Counted from the first letter of the stretch, positions 1-8,387 are shown. The stretch is DNA of 46,766 bases from Gammaproteobacteria bacterium MFB021 (GCA_000737985.1 JNVT01000093.1:1-46766); one strand, 5' to 3'. Notes: generated from the sequence alone by a model not told the origin. A program made the numbers and translations.

Positions 1-477
1 CCTCTTGCGGCGCGCGGCGGCGATGCCGCCGGGCAGCGCCAGATACGCCCGCAGACCGTGGACGGGCCGTTCGAACACCAGCCGCTGGCCGGGCTCGATG
101 ACGAAAACGGTGTAGGGCTCGACCGGGGTGTCGTCGAGCCGCGCGCCCAGGTCCGCCCCCGCCAGGGCCAGCGTCAGCCGCGACTGTGCCTCCAGGGTCA
201 GCCCGCCGACCGCGATCTCCAGACCCGCGGCGGCGGGTGCGTTGCCGAGCAGCCAGTTGGCCCAGCCCAGCGATACCCAGTCGAGCGCGCCGCCCTGGGT
301 CACGCCCAGATGGCGCACGCCGAAACGCCCGTGATCCTGCACCAGCGCCTGGGGCCCGGCTTCGGCCACTACCAGCGCACCGCCCTTCGCTTCCTGCGTC
401 ATGTGCGCTCCTGTCTGCTGCCCGGCGGTCGGCTGTGCACTCGTCTGCCGACCGGCGGTGTTGTGCGACCCGGCCAT
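1..477 (-). CDS. pxpC: 5-oxoprolinase subunit C (PxpC), N-terminal part, cut by window edge
   Basis: This is the 5' end of a biotin-dependent-carboxylase-like (KipA/AHS2) protein, subunit C of the ATP-dependent 5-oxoprolinase that hydrolyses 5-oxoproline to glutamate in the cytoplasm. The visible 159 codons carry the family pattern ALVQDHGRFG, then GVTQGGALDW and LEIAVGGLTL. The reading frame is open to base 1, so the C-terminal part lies outside. The ATG at 477 overlaps the pxpB stop (ATGA), as at the pxpA/pxpB junction, and has GGAGGA upstream. A second ATG at 402 with AGGAG six bases upstream gives an N-terminus closer to the family norm; the 25 extra residues of the longer form are low-complexity. 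Either start is possible. It is the third gene of pxpABC. Confidence 0.85.
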   Translation of the reverse strand, partial: MAGSHNTAGRQTSAQPTAGQQTGAHMTQEAKGGALVVAEAGPQALVQDHGRFGVRHLGVTQGGALDWVSLGWANWLLGNAPAAAGLEIAVGGLTLEAQSRLTLALAGADLGARLDDTPVEPYTVFVIEPGQRLVFERPVHGLRAYLALPGGIAAARRKR

Positions 478-1190
478 CAGCGCTCCTCCATCGGCGTGAC
501 ATCGCCGCCCTGATCGATGAAGGTAGCGCGATCGATCGCTTCGAAACGCACCCGGTCGCCGGGTTGGAACAGGCTGATCTCCTCGCGCTCACGGTCGAAC
601 AGCTTGACCGCGGTACGCCCCAGGATGTTCCAGCCCCCCGGTGAGCGCATCGGGTAGATCGCGGTCTGGCGCTCGGCGACGCCGACGCTGCCCGCCGGCA
701 CGCGCTGGCGCGGCGTCTCGAGCCGCGGCGTGGCCAGCGACTCCTCGACCAGCCCCATGAAGGCGTAGCCCGGCGCGAAGCCCAGGGCGAAGGCGCAGTA
801 GTCCCGCGCGCAGTGGCGGCGCACCACCTCCTGCGGGGAGATGTCGAGCCGCGCGGCGATGGTCTCGAGTTCCGGGCCGACGCTGGGGTCGTACCACACC
901 GGAATCACGTGCTCGCGTGCTGTGCTCGCCGCCGCCGGGGCGAGACCGTCGAGGGCCGACAGCGCCAGCTCACGCGCCTCGGCGTGGGTGAGCCGCGCGA
1001 CGTCGTAGTGGATCAGCAGCGTGGTATAGGAGGGCACCAGATCGATCAGCGCGGCCCCGAAACGCTCGCGCAGGGCGCTGTCGGCGGCCAGGGTCCAGGG
1101 CATGTTGGCTTCGTCGATGCGCGAGAACAGACGCACCATCAGCGCGTCCATGGCGACGGTCTCGAGACGCGGCGTGGGTGCCTGGCTCAT
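477..1190 (-). CDS. pxpB: 5-oxoprolinase subunit B (PxpB/KipI family)
   Basis: The 237-residue protein belongs to the AHS1/KipI family, which pairs with PxpC and works with PxpA to split 5-oxoproline with ATP. Visible family motifs are [10 protein letters not shown] (about 137-146), PAGSVGVA (165-172) and [11 protein letters not shown] (183-193). Its ATG overlaps the pxpA stop by four bases (1187-1190), and its stop overlaps the pxpC ATG, so the three genes are almost certainly co-transcribed and translationally coupled. The open frame continues upstream of 1190, but that part runs across pxpA in another frame and is not real. In Bacillus the homologue KipI inhibits the sporulation kinase KinA. 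With pxpA and pxpC present, the metabolic role is much more likely here. Confidence 0.93.
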   Translation of the reverse strand: MSQAPTPRLETVAMDALMVRLFSRIDEANMPWTLAADSALRERFGAALIDLVPSYTTLLIHYDVARLTHAEARELALSALDGLAPAAASTAREHVIPVWYDPSVGPELETIAARLDISPQEVVRRHCARDYCAFALGFAPGYAFMGLVEESLATPRLETPRQRVPAGSVGVAERQTAIYPMRSPGGWNILGRTAVKLFDREREEISLFQPGDRVRFEAIDRATFIDQGGDVTPMEER

Positions 1191-1939
1191 GCGTCCTCCA
1201 GCGCCTGGAACGCCTCGCGGATCGCCTTGACCGCGGCCACCGACTCGGCGTTGTCGCCATGCACGCAGAGGGTATCCGCGGCCAGGGTCAGGGCGCTGCC
1301 ATCGCTGGCGGTGAGCGCCTCGCCCCGGGCCAGGGTCACCGCCTGGGCGACGATCGTCTCGCGCGCATGGTGGACCGCACCGGGCTGGCGCCGCGAGACC
1401 AGATGGCCATCGGCGTCGTAGGCACGGTCGGCGAAGGTCTCGAACCACAGCGTCACGCCCATCTCTGCCGCCAGCGCCCGCGCCGGAGCGGGGTCGGCGG
1501 TGGACATCACCAGCAGCGGCAGCTCGCGGTCGTAGCGCACGATGGCGCGCATCGCCGCGCGCAGCAGTTCGGGGTCCCGGGCCATGTCGTTGTAGAGCGC
1601 GCCGTGCGGCTTGACGTAGCTGACCCGCCCGCCCTCGGCCCGGCACAGCCCTTCCAGGGCGCCGATCTGATAGAGCATCAGGTTCTCCACCTCCGCCGCC
1701 GAGCAGGCCAGCGAGCGGCGGCCGAAGCCGACCAGATCGGGATAGCCGGGATGCGCGCCGATGCGCACGTCATGGGCGATCGCCAGCGCCACCGTGCGGC
1801 GCATCACATCCGGGTCGGAGGCGTGGAAGCCGCAGGCGATATTGGCACAGTCGACGTAGGGCATCGCCTGTTCGTCGAGCCCCAGGGACCAGTTGCCGAA
1901 GCTCTCGCCCATGTCGCAATTGAGCAGGGGGACGCGCAT
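1187..1939 (-). CDS. pxpA: 5-oxoprolinase subunit A (LamB/YcsF family)
   Basis: The 250-residue protein is a canonical LamB/YcsF protein, the subunit of 5-oxoprolinase PxpABC that contributes the metal-dependent, barrel-like domain. The N-terminus [17 protein letters not shown] is typical, followed by [11 protein letters not shown] (33-43), GAHPGYPD (61-68) and KPHGALYND (110-118). Length and start match the family. The ATG at 1939 is preceded by AGAGGTGA at good spacing. It is the first gene of pxpABC, divergent from a LysR regulator and a TRAP transporter, which suggests joint control of uptake and hydrolysis of the same compound. 5-Oxoproline forms spontaneously from glutamine and glutathione-cycle intermediates, so the operon may also serve as damage clean-up. 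Confidence 0.95.
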   Translation of the reverse strand: MRVPLLNCDMGESFGNWSLGLDEQAMPYVDCANIACGFHASDPDVMRRTVALAIAHDVRIGAHPGYPDLVGFGRRSLACSAAEVENLMLYQIGALEGLCRAEGGRVSYVKPHGALYNDMARDPELLRAAMRAIVRYDRELPLLVMSTADPAPARALAAEMGVTLWFETFADRAYDADGHLVSRRQPGAVHHARETIVAQAVTLARGEALTASDGSALTLAADTLCVHGDNAESVAAVKAIREAFQALEDA

Positions 1940-2243
1940 CGAATCACCTCTTGGCTGTCGTCATGACTCGCTGTCGTGACTTGTTGTTATGGCTTGTCGT
2001 TATGGCTTGTCGTTATGGCTAGCGGTGATGACTTTGCGTGATCACGCTGGGTAGTGCTGCCTGATGGCACTGTAAGAAAGCGCTCACGTCAGGGTCCAAT
2101 CGTTTTTCGCGATGCGCAGTATCGGCGCAACCTTTCATGCCCGGGCCTAGCGGGTGGTTGACGCGCCGATACCCCTCTCGGTTGACGCCTGCGCCCCGCC
2201 GCCCAAGAATCGATCACCTTTTACGTCTGTTCGAGGGCCCCGC
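1940..2243. promoter_or_regulatory. Divergent control region between pxpA and the LysR gene
   Basis: This 304-bp gap must hold promoters for both directions. It contains a 13-bp tandem repeat on the pxpA side (1981-2019), a perfect 12-bp palindrome GCGTGATCACGC (2036-2047), and the inverted repeat AGTGC/GCACT (2053-2057 and 2067-2071). The symmetric elements are candidate binding sites for the divergent LysR protein. No clear sigma-70 hexamer pair was recognised and no small gene is supported. An in-frame ATG at 2154 would lengthen the LysR protein by 30 residues, but lacks family support. Confidence 0.5.
1981..2019. repeat. 13-bp tandem repeat, three copies
   Basis: Three head-to-tail copies of TTGTCGTTATGGC occur at 1981-1993, 1994-2006 and 2007-2019; the first has one mismatch (TTGTTGTTATGGC). 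Looser TGTCGT-containing sequence continues down to about 1951. The block sits 42-80 bases upstream of the pxpA start codon, so copy-number change could alter leader length. Confidence 0.85.
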
Positions 2244-3206
2244 ATGTTCGATTTCAAGGAGCTGGAAGCCTTCGTCTGGGTGGTCAGACTGGGCTCCTTT
2301 CGCAAGGTCGCCACGCGCCTGCATCTGACCCAGCCCTCCATCTCCGACCGCATCACGCGGCTGGAAGCCTCGGTGGGCGAGTCGCTGCTCGACCGCTCGG
2401 CGCGGCCGGTGCAACCGACCCTGCGCGGACGCGAGTTCTACGCCCACGCCGAGCGCCTGCTGGAGAGCCGCGAGGAGGCCCTGCGCCTGTTCCAGAACCA
2501 GGAAGACTTCTCCGGCACGCTGCGCCTGGGGGTGATCGAGACCATCGCTCATAGCTGGTTCAACGCTTTCTTGAACCGTCTGGCGGAGCGCCACCCGCAG
2601 TTGACCATCGAGCTGACCGTGGACATCTCGCCGTTCCTGCAGCAGCGCCTGGCCGACAACGATCTCGACATGATCTTCGCCATGGATGGGGTGGCACCCA
2701 ACCTGGCGGTGGAGCAGCTACCGCTGGCGACCTACGAGATGGGCCTGTTCGTCGCCCCGCAGCACCGCGCCGCACTGGAGGGCGGCGGTAACGCGGCGCT
2801 GTCGCGCTTTCCCTTCGTCTCGTTCAGCAAGCTCGCCCGCCCCTACGGCGAGCTGGTGACTTATCTCGCCGAACAGGGCATCGAGGATCCCAAGATCCAC
2901 TGCTCGACCACGCTGATGACCATCGTGCGCATGAGCGTCGACGGTGTCGGCATCGGCTCGCTGCCGGTCGCCACCGTGGCCGAGGCCTGCGCGCGTGGCG
3001 AGCTGCTGCGGCTGGACCTACCGAGCCCGCTACCGGCGATGTACTACGACGCGACTTGGCGCACCAGCAACTACCCCAGCTTCTGCCGCCGGGTATCGCA
3101 GCTGGCCCAGGCCTGCGCCGCCGACTACTTCCGGGCGGACGCCGAGCAGCCCCAGACGCCGCTGCCGAGAGTGAAAGTCTGGACCGATACTGCGGATAAG
3201 AATTAA
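2244..3206 (+). CDS. LysR-type transcriptional regulator, likely controls pxp and dctPQM
   Basis: The 320-residue protein has a LysR winged helix-turn-helix at residues 1-60 (FRKVATRLHLTQPSISDRIT, then TRLEASVGESLLDRS) and a substrate-binding-type effector domain. The ATG at 2244 was chosen because it gives the standard LysR N-terminus (MFDFKELEAFVWVVRLGSF) and has GAGG seven bases upstream. It is divergent from pxpABC and stands 75 bp before dctP on the same strand, so it is well placed to control both. The effector cannot be read from sequence; 5-oxoproline is the natural guess from context. Confidence 0.9.
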   Translation: MFDFKELEAFVWVVRLGSFRKVATRLHLTQPSISDRITRLEASVGESLLDRSARPVQPTLRGREFYAHAERLLESREEALRLFQNQEDFSGTLRLGVIETIAHSWFNAFLNRLAERHPQLTIELTVDISPFLQQRLADNDLDMIFAMDGVAPNLAVEQLPLATYEMGLFVAPQHRAALEGGGNAALSRFPFVSFSKLARPYGELVTYLAEQGIEDPKIHCSTTLMTIVRMSVDGVGIGSLPVATVAEACARGELLRLDLPSPLPAMYYDATWRTSNYPSFCRRVSQLAQACAADYFRADAEQPQTPLPRVKVWTDTADKN

Positions 3207-3236
3207 CGATTTGACGCCATCGGCGGCCTGCTTGAA

Positions 3237-3260
3237 GAATGATTCGGATGTCGTTCATTC
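3237..3260. promoter_or_regulatory. Inverted repeat before dctP, candidate operator
   Basis: GAATGA (3237-3242) and TCATTC (3255-3260) form a 6-bp inverted repeat with 12 bp between, just before an AT-rich stretch (AATAATAATC) and the dctP ribosome-binding site CAGGA. It may be a regulator site or part of the dctP promoter. This is a weak call because the arms are short. Confidence 0.3.
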
Positions 3261-3281
3261 AATAATAATCAGGACTGCACC

Positions 3282-4280
3282 ATGCCCAATCGCGTCTTTT
3301 CCCTCTGCATGCTGGCCACCGCCGGCGCCCTGAGCCTGTCGACGCCGGCTTTCGCCGAGCAGTGGAACCTCGCCACGCCGTACGGCGATGCCAGCTTCCA
3401 TACCCAGAACACCAAGGCGTTCGCCGAGGATGTCGCCGCCGCCACCGACGGCAAACTGACCATCAATGTCCACAGTGGCGGCTCGCTGATCAGTCATGCC
3501 GAGATCAAGCCGTCGGTGCGCCGCGGTACGGTGCAGGCAGGTGAGGTGTTCCTCTCCATTCTCTCCAACGAATCGCCGATCTACGAGGTCGATACCCTGC
3601 CCGGCCTCGCCACCAGCTATCAGGACGCCTTCGACCTGTGGCAGGCGTCCAAGCCGATCATCACCGAGCTGTTCGCCAAGGAGGGGCTGATGCCGCTCTA
3701 CGCGGTGCCGTGGCCGGCCCAGGGGATCTATACCGATTTCACCCTGACCGACGCCTCGCAGTTCCAGGGCCTGCGCGTGCGCGCGCCCAACATCAACACC
3801 CAGCGCTTCGTCGAGAACCTCGGCGGCATTCCCACCCAGACCGAAGAGGCGGACATCCCCACCGCCTTCAGCACCGGTCGGGTCGACGCCATGATCACCT
3901 CGGTCTCCACCGGTAACTCGATGTCGGCGTGGGACTACGTCTCGAACTACAACGACGCCAAGCTGTGGCTGCCCAAGAACATCGTGTTCGTCAACAAGCG
4001 CGCCTTCGACCGTCTCGATGCGGATACCCGCCAGGCCGTGCTCGACGCCGCCGCCAAGGCCGAGCAGCGCGGCTGGATGATGAGCAAGGCGGATGCCGCC
4101 AAGAGCGCCAAGGCGCTGGAGTCCCACGGCATCACCATCAGCCAGCCCAGTGACAAGCTCCAGCAGGAGCTCAAGGCCGCCGGTCAGCAGCTGTTCGAGG
4201 ATTGGCAGGCCCGCGCCGGCGATCAGGCCAAGGAGCTGGTGGCACGCTACCGCGAGCGCCAGGCCCAGCAGTCCCAGTAA
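3282..4280 (+). CDS. dctP: TRAP transporter substrate-binding protein DctP
   Basis: The 332-residue periplasmic binding protein belongs to a tripartite ATP-independent transporter, which uses a sodium gradient to import acidic solutes. Residues 1-25 are a signal peptide ending STPAFA, with mature EQWNLATPYG. GLRVRAPN (about 163-170) carries the conserved arginine that binds the substrate carboxylate in DctP proteins. It is followed by an unusually stable hairpin and then by dctQ and dctM, giving a full P-Q-M set. The substrate cannot be read directly. The divergent 5-oxoprolinase operon makes 5-oxoproline or a related small carboxylate the best inference. Confidence 0.93.
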   Translation: MPNRVFSLCMLATAGALSLSTPAFAEQWNLATPYGDASFHTQNTKAFAEDVAAATDGKLTINVHSGGSLISHAEIKPSVRRGTVQAGEVFLSILSNESPIYEVDTLPGLATSYQDAFDLWQASKPIITELFAKEGLMPLYAVPWPAQGIYTDFTLTDASQFQGLRVRAPNINTQRFVENLGGIPTQTEEADIPTAFSTGRVDAMITSVSTGNSMSAWDYVSNYNDAKLWLPKNIVFVNKRAFDRLDADTRQAVLDAAAKAEQRGWMMSKADAAKSAKALESHGITISQPSDKLQQELKAAGQQLFEDWQARAGDQAKELVARYRERQAQQSQ

Positions 4281-4288
4281 GCCCCCTC

Positions 4289-4312
4289 AGGACCCATCTC
4301 CCGATGGGTCCT
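4289..4312 (+). terminator. Intercistronic hairpin between dctP and dctQ (attenuator or stabiliser)
   Basis: AGGACCCATC (4289-4298), loop TCCC, and GATGGGTCCT (4303-4312) make a perfect 10-bp stem followed by TGTTATC. The T-run is short, so it probably terminates only part of transcription or protects the dctP message end. Either would give more binding protein than permease, as is common in such operons. Confidence 0.65.
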
Positions 4313-4342
4313 TGTTATCACCCCACTGCTTGAGCTAGCGCG

Positions 4343-4903
4343 ATGACGTTCCGACTCGATCCGCTCTACCGTCTCGGCGCCTGGGGCGCCGCCGCCTGCA
4401 TGATCTCGATCTGTGCCCTGGTCACCATTCAGGTGCTGCTGCGCTGTCTGGATGCCCTGCTCAACGCCGTAGGCGCCAACCGCCTGGGCCTGGAGATCAG
4501 CGGCGTCTCCGAGATCGCCGCCTATCTGCTGGTCGGCGCGACCTTTCTGAGCCTGGCCTACACCTTCACCCACCACGCGCACATTCGCGTCACCCTGCTG
4601 ATCGGACGCCTGCCGCCGGCACTACGGGTGTGGTTCGAGGCGGCCTGCCTGACCATCTCGCTGGCGCTGAGCGGCCTGCTGGTGTGGCAACTGATCGGCC
4701 TGGTCCGGGAGAGTCTCGACTACGGCGATGTCTCTTCGGGGCTGATGGCGATCCCGCTGTGGATTCCGCAGAGCGTGCTGGTGAGCGGCATCGTGCTGCT
4801 GTGCCTGGCGCTGGCCGAAGCGCTGCTGGCGACCCTGCGTCAGGCTATCACCGCCCCGGCGGCCTATGTGGCGCCGGGCGACGACGCCCACGGCGGGGAG
4901 TGA
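4343..4903 (+). CDS. dctQ: TRAP transporter small permease DctQ
   Basis: The 186-residue inner-membrane protein has four hydrophobic segments (about 12-32, 57-75, 90-112 and 135-160), as expected of DctQ. DctQ subunits couple the large permease to the binding protein. The position between dctP and dctM supports the call more than sequence motifs, which are weak in this family. The ATG at 4343 has only a poor ribosome-binding site (GAG), and translation may be low. The segment ASWRS-like signatures were not sought; identification rests on size, membrane topology and context. Confidence 0.88.
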   Translation: MTFRLDPLYRLGAWGAAACMISICALVTIQVLLRCLDALLNAVGANRLGLEISGVSEIAAYLLVGATFLSLAYTFTHHAHIRVTLLIGRLPPALRVWFEAACLTISLALSGLLVWQLIGLVRESLDYGDVSSGLMAIPLWIPQSVLVSGIVLLCLALAEALLATLRQAITAPAAYVAPGDDAHGGE

Positions 4904-4962
4904 CACAGAATGCCATTGCTGACTCCCGCCACCGCTTCGTTCGCTGACTTCGAGGGCCTCGC

Positions 4963-6264
4963 ATGCTGACGCTCAGCCTCGCTACGCTGTTCACCCTGGC
5001 GCTGCTGCTCGGCGGCGGCGTCTGGATCGCCTTCGCCCTGCTCGGTACCGGCTGGCTGGCGCTGACCGGCTTCTCCAGCTTCGAGGTCGGGCCGATTCTC
5101 GCCTCGGATTTCTGGGGCGCCAGCTACGGCTGGGATCTGACCGCGCTGCCGATGTTCGTGTGGATGGGCGAGATCCTGTTTCGCTCGGGACTCGCCGACA
5201 ACATGTTCCGCGCGCTGTCGCCCTGGCTCAACCGGCTGCCGGGCCGGCTCTTGCACGCCAATATCATCGGCAGCGGCCTGTTCGCCGCGGTGTGCGGCTC
5301 CTCCGCCGCGACCTGCGCCACGGTCGGCAAGATGACCCTGCCGGAGCTCGAGCGCCGCGGCTATAGCGATACCCTGGCGGTGGGCACGCTCGCCAGCGCC
5401 TCGACGCTTGGCCTGTTGATCCCGCCCTCGATCATGATGATCGTCTACGGCGTGGTCACCGAGCAGTCGATCTCGCGGCTGTTCATGGCCGGTATCGGCC
5501 CGGGGCTACTGCTGCTGGCGCTGTTCATGCTCTATCTGGTGGTGTGGTCGCTCAGCGCCGGCCGCCGCGGCGGTGCCGGCCACGCCGAGCCCGCCATGCC
5601 GCTGGGCGAGAAGCTGCGCAACAGCTGGCGCCTGCTGCCGCTGCTGGCGCTGATCGGCGGCATTCTCGGCAGCATCTACGGCGGCGTCGCCTCGCCCACC
5701 GAGGCCGCGGCGGTGGGCGTGGTGCTGTCGATGCTGATCGCGCGGCTCAACGGCCACTTCGACCGGCGGATCTTCCTCGACTCGATGTTCGCCGGGCTGC
5801 GTACCTCGTGCATGATCGCCTTCATCATCGCCGGCGCCTCGTTCCTCTCCTCGGCGATGAGCTTCACCCAGTTGCCCACGCAGCTGGCCACCGCCATCGC
5901 CGACATGGGGCTCTCGCCCAACCTGCTGCTGGTGGTGCTGACGCTGTTCCTGCTGGTGCTGGGCTGCTTTCTCGACGGTATCTCGCTGATCCTGCTGGTG
6001 ACCGCGATCATCATGCCGCTGATCAATGCCGCCGGCATCGACCCGATCTGGTTCGGCATCTATCTGGTGATCGTGGTGGAGATCTCGCAGATCACGCCGC
6101 CGGTGGGCTTCAATCTGTTCGTGATCCAGGGGCTGACCGGCAAGAACATCTTCACCATCGCCAAGGCGACGCTGCCGTTCTTCCTGCTGATGCTGCTGGC
6201 GATTCTGCTGCTGCGGCTGTTCCCGGAGATCGTGCTCTATCTGCCCCAGGCAATGAACCGTTGA
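4963..6264 (+). CDS. dctM: TRAP transporter large permease DctM
   Basis: The 433-residue integral membrane protein has about 11-12 hydrophobic spans and the DctM repeats: GSGLFAAVCGSSAATCATVG (about residues 103-122), then LGLLIPPSIMMIVYG and, in the second half, GCFLDGISLILLVTAIIMP and EISQITPPVGFNLFVIQG. It forms the sodium-coupled channel of the TRAP system. GAGG seven bases before the ATG gives a normal ribosome-binding site. A strong terminator follows within 40 bp, so the transporter operon ends here. Confidence 0.94.
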   Translation: MLTLSLATLFTLALLLGGGVWIAFALLGTGWLALTGFSSFEVGPILASDFWGASYGWDLTALPMFVWMGEILFRSGLADNMFRALSPWLNRLPGRLLHANIIGSGLFAAVCGSSAATCATVGKMTLPELERRGYSDTLAVGTLASASTLGLLIPPSIMMIVYGVVTEQSISRLFMAGIGPGLLLLALFMLYLVVWSLSAGRRGGAGHAEPAMPLGEKLRNSWRLLPLLALIGGILGSIYGGVASPTEAAAVGVVLSMLIARLNGHFDRRIFLDSMFAGLRTSCMIAFIIAGASFLSSAMSFTQLPTQLATAIADMGLSPNLLLVVLTLFLLVLGCFLDGISLILLVTAIIMPLINAAGIDPIWFGIYLVIVVEISQITPPVGFNLFVIQGLTGKNIFTIAKATLPFFLLMLLAILLLRLFPEIVLYLPQAMNR

Positions 6265-6301
6265 CCCTCTTGGCACGGTAGCCATCGACAAGCCGTGACG
6301 C

Positions 6302-6340
6302 AAAGCGCCCCCTGCGACCTGGCCGCAGGGGGCGCTTTTA
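6302..6340. terminator. Strong bidirectional intrinsic terminator
   Basis: A 15-bp perfect stem (6302-6316 with 6324-6338) encloses a 7-base loop and is flanked by A on the left and T on the right. It lies between the convergent ends of dctM (plus) and the oxidoreductase gene (minus) and can serve both. Confidence 0.93.
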
Positions 6341-6379
6341 TCATGCGTCCGGCGATAGGCCGCCGCCCCGCCGGGCGAG

Positions 6380-7309
6380 CTACTCGATGAAATCCTCGAC
6401 CGAATGGCGATACCCCAGCATCAGGGCATCGGCGACATGGCGGAAGGGGCTGACATCGACATCCGACTGGCCGCGGCCGATCAGCCCGGCGAAGCGCTCG
6501 TAGAGCCCGGCGTATTCGGCATCCGGGCCCTCTTCGAGCAGCTCGCCGTCGACCCGCATGCGGCTGCCGCCGGCCTCGAGGGTGAGGCGGCCATCATCGG
6601 TCTCGACGTGGATCTCCCAGATCGGCGGCGTGCCGACCTGACGGAAGTCGAACTCGGCGTGAATCGGCACCTTGAGCCCGTCGACGAAATCGAGCGAGGC
6701 GGCGATCGGTGTCTGGCAGTTGCCCGGCACCTGCAGCTGGGCATCGATCAGATGGAACGGCCGCGGCAGAATGGCGGTGGCAATAGACAGCGCATTGATG
6801 CCGGGGTCGAACACGCCCATGCCGCCCGGCTGCCAGATCCACGCCTGCCCGGGATGCCACTCGCGCACGTCCTCCTTCCACTCGATATCGACTCGCTGAA
6901 TCTTGCGCGTCGACAGCCAGCGCCGCGCCGGGGCGACACAGTGGGCGTGGCGCGAGTGCCAGCTGGCGAACAGGGTGACGCCGCTGCGCGCGGCGTCTTC
7001 GCGCAGGGTCTCGATCTCGGCCAGGGTCGCCCCCGGCGGCTTCTCGAGCATCACATGCTTGCCGTGGGACATTGCCAGCCGCGCCTGGGCGGTGCGCACG
7101 CCGGCCGGGGTACACAGGGCGACGGCGTCGACCGTCGGCCCCTCCTTGAGCAGCGCCTCCAGCGTCTCGAAATGCGCGACCCCGGGCACGGCGGCGTTGC
7201 GGCTGGCGACCGCACTCAGCCGATAGGCGGGGTTGGCGTCGATCGCTGGGTGGTGCTGATCGCGGGCGATCTTGCCGTACCCGACAATGGCGAGGCGAAT
7301 GGTATCCAT
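6380..7309 (-). CDS. Gfo/Idh/MocA oxidoreductase, probably D-galactose/L-arabinose 1-dehydrogenase
   Basis: The 309-residue cytoplasmic NAD(P)-dependent dehydrogenase has an N-terminal Rossmann motif (IRLAIVGYGKIARDQHHPAI) and the family EKPP motif at about 89-92. The C-terminal substrate domain (KEDVREWHPGQAWIWQPGG, then GVFDPGINALSI) resembles D-galactose 1-dehydrogenase, which oxidises galactose or arabinose to the lactone. The ATG at 7309 was preferred over an in-frame TTG nine bases upstream. No other sugar gene is adjacent, so the true substrate is uncertain; the family call is firm and the sugar is inferred from resemblance. A GC-rich inverted repeat lies in its leader at 7351-7375. 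Confidence 0.85.
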   Translation of the reverse strand: MDTIRLAIVGYGKIARDQHHPAIDANPAYRLSAVASRNAAVPGVAHFETLEALLKEGPTVDAVALCTPAGVRTAQARLAMSHGKHVMLEKPPGATLAEIETLREDAARSGVTLFASWHSRHAHCVAPARRWLSTRKIQRVDIEWKEDVREWHPGQAWIWQPGGMGVFDPGINALSIATAILPRPFHLIDAQLQVPGNCQTPIAASLDFVDGLKVPIHAEFDFRQVGTPPIWEIHVETDDGRLTLEAGGSRMRVDGELLEEGPDAEYAGLYERFAGLIGRGQSDVDVSPFRHVADALMLGYRHSVEDFIE

Positions 7310-7350
7310 GGCGTGCAACTCTCCCGCTGACGTGATGCGTGGACGATATC

Positions 7351-7375
7351 CAGCGCGCCCGACGCCGGCGCGCTG
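7351..7375. promoter_or_regulatory. 9-bp inverted repeat upstream of the oxidoreductase gene
   Basis: CAGCGCGCC (7351-7359) and GGCGCGCTG (7367-7375) are perfect complements separated by 7 bp. On the minus strand it lies 42-66 bases before the oxidoreductase start and downstream of mtgA. It could be a leftover terminator for mtgA, an RNA leader hairpin or an operator. There is no T-run on either side. Confidence 0.45.
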
Positions 7376-7497
7376 CTTTCCGGACCCGAGGCCCGGACGC
7401 TATCTGACATGCCAGTGGCCACGCGTCACCTTCGCAACGGCCCGGCGCTGCCGATCATGACATCCTCGGCCATCCGCTCCAATCACCTCTTGGTTGA

Positions 7498-7553
7498 GAG
7501 CTTTCGGCCGGGAGCTTTTGATCGAGAGCTTTCGATCGAGCGCTTTCGCTTGC
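7498..7553. repeat. 14-bp tandem repeat, about four copies
   Basis: Copies at 7498-7511, 7512-7525, 7526-7539 and 7540-7553 follow GAGCTTTCGATCGA with a few mismatches; the last is the most diverged. The block lies in the roughly 290-bp non-coding gap (7310-7599) between the oxidoreductase gene and the mtgA stop. No gene is supported in this gap. Confidence 0.75.
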
Positions 7554-7599
7554 GGCCCTGGCAGCAGCGAAGCCAAACGATCTCCGCGCTGCCGGTGGC

Positions 7600-8307
7600 T
7601 CACTCGATCCGCTGCAGGAAGGCGGTGCCGCCGAGGTTGCGCATCTGGCGCTGGATCCAGGCCGCGCGCTGGAGCACATAGGGCGAGGGTCGCGACGCGC
7701 TCCAGCCGCGCGGATTGGGCAGGATCGCTGCCAGCCGGCTGGCCTGGGTGACACTCAGATCGGCCGCGGAGGTGCCGAAGTAGTGCTCGGCGGCGGCTTG
7801 CAGGCCGAACACCCCGGTGTCCCATTCGGCGATATTGAGATAGACCTCGAGAATGCGCTGCTTGGGCCACAGCGCCTCGAGTAACAGGGTGAACCACGCC
7901 TCCAGCCCCTTGCGCACCCAGCTGCGGCCGGTCCACAGGAACAGGTTGCGTGCGGTCTGCTGGCTGAGGGTGCTGGCGCCACGCAGGTCGCCACCATCCG
8001 ACCACGAGGTGAGCGCGCGGCGAATCTGGTCGGTATCGAAGCCCCAGTGATCGGGGAAGCGCTGATCCTCGCCTGCCATTACCGCCAGCTTGGCGTTGTC
8101 GGAGAGTCGCGACCAGGGCGTCCACTGCTGCTGGATCTCGAGATTGTCGCCGTGCAGCCAGGAGCCCACCTTGCGCTCGACCATCACCATCGAGCCGAAT
8201 ACCGGCACGAAACGGAACACCAGGACGAAGAACACCGACAGGCCGACGAAAGCGGCAATGGCGATCAACAAGTAGCGCAACAGTTTGCGGGGCCAGCCTG
8301 TCTGCAT
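7600..8307 (-). CDS. mtgA: Monofunctional biosynthetic peptidoglycan transglycosylase MtgA
   Basis: The 235-residue membrane-anchored GT51 glycosyltransferase polymerises lipid II into glycan strands. A single N-terminal membrane span covers about residues 10-32. The catalytic glutamate lies in MAGEDQRFPDHWGFD (about Glu80), followed by GASTLSQQTARNLFLW (about 110-125), both GT51 hallmarks. There is no transpeptidase domain, and the length fits MtgA rather than a bifunctional PBP. The Shine-Dalgarno sequence is weak. An extended -10 element (TGC-TATACT) lies about 30 bp upstream. It is divergent from the alpha/beta hydrolase gene. Confidence 0.95.
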   Translation of the reverse strand: MQTGWPRKLLRYLLIAIAAFVGLSVFFVLVFRFVPVFGSMVMVERKVGSWLHGDNLEIQQQWTPWSRLSDNAKLAVMAGEDQRFPDHWGFDTDQIRRALTSWSDGGDLRGASTLSQQTARNLFLWTGRSWVRKGLEAWFTLLLEALWPKQRILEVYLNIAEWDTGVFGLQAAAEHYFGTSAADLSVTQASRLAAILPNPRGWSASRPSPYVLQRAAWIQRQMRNLGGTAFLQRIE

Positions 8308-8337
8308 GCGTGTGGCTCACGTCGGTCAAAGGCGCAC

Positions 8338-8346
8338 AGTATAGCA
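8338..8346 (-). promoter_or_regulatory. Extended -10 promoter element of mtgA
   Basis: On the minus strand TGC-TATACT reads as an extended -10 box, about 31-39 bases before the mtgA start. No convincing -35 hexamer is present, as is usual for extended -10 promoters. The predicted leader is about 24 nt. Confidence 0.45.
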
Positions 8347-8387
8347 ACGTGTGGCTAGCGCAGGGGGTGGCGGCGCCTTATCGTGGG

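Noticed and set aside
5506-6303. 265-codon minus-strand frame opposite dctM
   Set aside because: The Gln/His/Arg-rich product is a typical antisense of a Leu-rich membrane protein, not a gene.
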